The notes under the pieces were generated by a model that worked only from the letters and a program-made list of their open reading frames with translations, was not told the DNA's origin and did not search any database. This document shows, piece after piece, positions 6,088-6,781 of a stretch of DNA of 6,781 nucleotides. The first letter of the stretch is position 1. Each line of letters opens with the position of its first letter. Source of the DNA: an uncultured Intestinimonas sp. (GTDB taxonomy: Bacteria; Bacillota_A; Clostridia; Oscillospirales; Oscillospiraceae); contig CAUBHZ010000103.1 in NCBI GenBank assembly GCA_958435885.1, forward strand, positions 1-6,781, in the 5' to 3' direction. The translations under genes were made by a program, and so were the position numbers.

Positions 6088-6781
6088 TTGAATACCCTAT
6101 GGGAAAATTACTTCTGGGTGGGCATCGTGGGAGCCGTCCTGGCCATCCTCTTTGCTTTTATCCAGAGCCGGAAGGTCATGACCTTCTCGGAAGGCAACGA
6201 CACCATGAAGAAGATCGCCGCCTCCATCCGGCAGGGCGCCAACGCCTACCTCAAGCGGCAGTACACCACTGTGGCCAAGGTCTTCGTGGTGGTCTTCGTG
6301 GTCCTGCTCATCATCGCCTTTGGCTCCAACGGCGAGATGCTCTCCAAGTTCACCCCCTTCGCCTTCGTCACCGGCGGCATCTGGTCCATGCTGGCCGGCT
6401 TCGTCGGCATGAAGATCGCCACCAACTCCAACGCCCGCACCGCTCAGGCCGCTTCTGAGAGCCTGAACAAGGGCCTGCGGGTGGCCTTCTCCTCCGGCTC
6501 CGTCATGGGCTTCACCGTGGTGGGCCTGGGCATGCTGGACATCTCCATCTGGTACTTCCTGCTCCACTACGCCTTCGGTATCACCGACGCCACCGCTCTG
6601 GCCAACATCATGGTCATGAACGGCATGGGCGCCTCCTTCATGGCCCTCTTCGCCCGTGTGGGCGGCGGCATCTACACCAAGGCCGCCGACGTGGGCGCCG
6701 ACCTGGTGGGCAAGGTGGAGGCCGGTATCCCCGAGGATGACCCCCGCAACCCCGCCACCATCGCCGACAACGTGGGCGACA
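6088..6781 (+). CDS. hppA: Membrane-bound ion-pumping pyrophosphatase, N-terminal 231 codons
   Basis: Hydrolyses cytosolic pyrophosphate and uses the energy to pump Na+ or H+ across the membrane. The start MNTLWENYFW leads into a first membrane helix (about 10-26). Then come the family block EGNDTMKKIAASIRQGANAY (35-54), further helices (about 62-80, 90-110, 134-160, 170-190) and the substrate site GGGIYTKAADVGADLVGKVE (192-211). The block IPEDDPRNPATIADNVGD (214-231) ends at the window edge. D201, D205, E216, D227 and D231 keep the spacing of the mung bean enzyme's Mg-PPi ligands (D253, D257, E268, D279, D283). The family is about 650-800 aa, so roughly a third is seen. The residues that decide K+ dependence and Na+ versus H+ lie beyond the edge, so neither can be settled here. 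It has its own promoter and leader hairpin, downstream of the trk terminator. Confidence 0.96.
   Translation, partial: MNTLWENYFWVGIVGAVLAILFAFIQSRKVMTFSEGNDTMKKIAASIRQGANAYLKRQYTTVAKVFVVVFVVLLIIAFGSNGEMLSKFTPFAFVTGGIWSMLAGFVGMKIATNSNARTAQAASESLNKGLRVAFSSGSVMGFTVVGLGMLDISIWYFLLHYAFGITDATALANIMVMNGMGASFMALFARVGGGIYTKAADVGADLVGKVEAGIPEDDPRNPATIADNVGD

Overview
The window looks like chromosomal DNA from a GC-rich member of the Firmicutes (Clostridia; an Oscillospiraceae-type gut anaerobe such as a Flavonifractor relative would fit). Evidence: strong AGGAGG-type ribosome binding sites, sigma-A-type promoters in AT-rich gaps between very GC-rich genes, two TTG starts, a YtvI-type membrane protein (a family known from spore formers), a PheB/UPF0735 ACT protein next to homoserine dehydrogenase, and a membrane pyrophosphatase. 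The taxon is inferred from gene content and composition, not from a marker gene.

Layout. Minus strand, 1-1375: an ACT-domain regulator (pheB) followed 48 nt downstream by homoserine dehydrogenase (hom, which runs off the left edge), read from a strong extended -10 promoter at 1458-1486. Plus strand, divergent: an AI-2E/YtvI-family membrane protein (1614-2687) whose leader holds two inverted repeats. Then a trkA-trkH operon (2811-5668) with its own promoter, a 4-nt ATGA overlap between the genes and a clear intrinsic terminator at 5721. About 240 nt without a recognised gene follow. A second extended -10 promoter then reads a short leader with a GC-rich stem-loop and the first 231 codons of a membrane-bound ion-pumping pyrophosphatase (hppA), cut by the right edge.

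How they fit together. hom and pheB belong to aspartate-family amino acid synthesis and its likely effector sensing. trkA and trkH make one potassium uptake system: TrkH is the membrane pore and TrkA the cytosolic nucleotide-binding regulatory ring. HppA hydrolyses pyrophosphate to pump Na+ or H+, and many bacterial forms need K+, so the right half reads as a cation homeostasis neighbourhood. No phage, transposon, CRISPR, tRNA or rRNA was seen. The genes are ordinary; the less explained signals are all in leaders and intergenic DNA: a possible divergent promoter in front of hppA, alternative pairing of two GGAGG boxes before ytvI, near-duplicate start regions of pheB and hom, and a small reading frame overlapping the trkA start.
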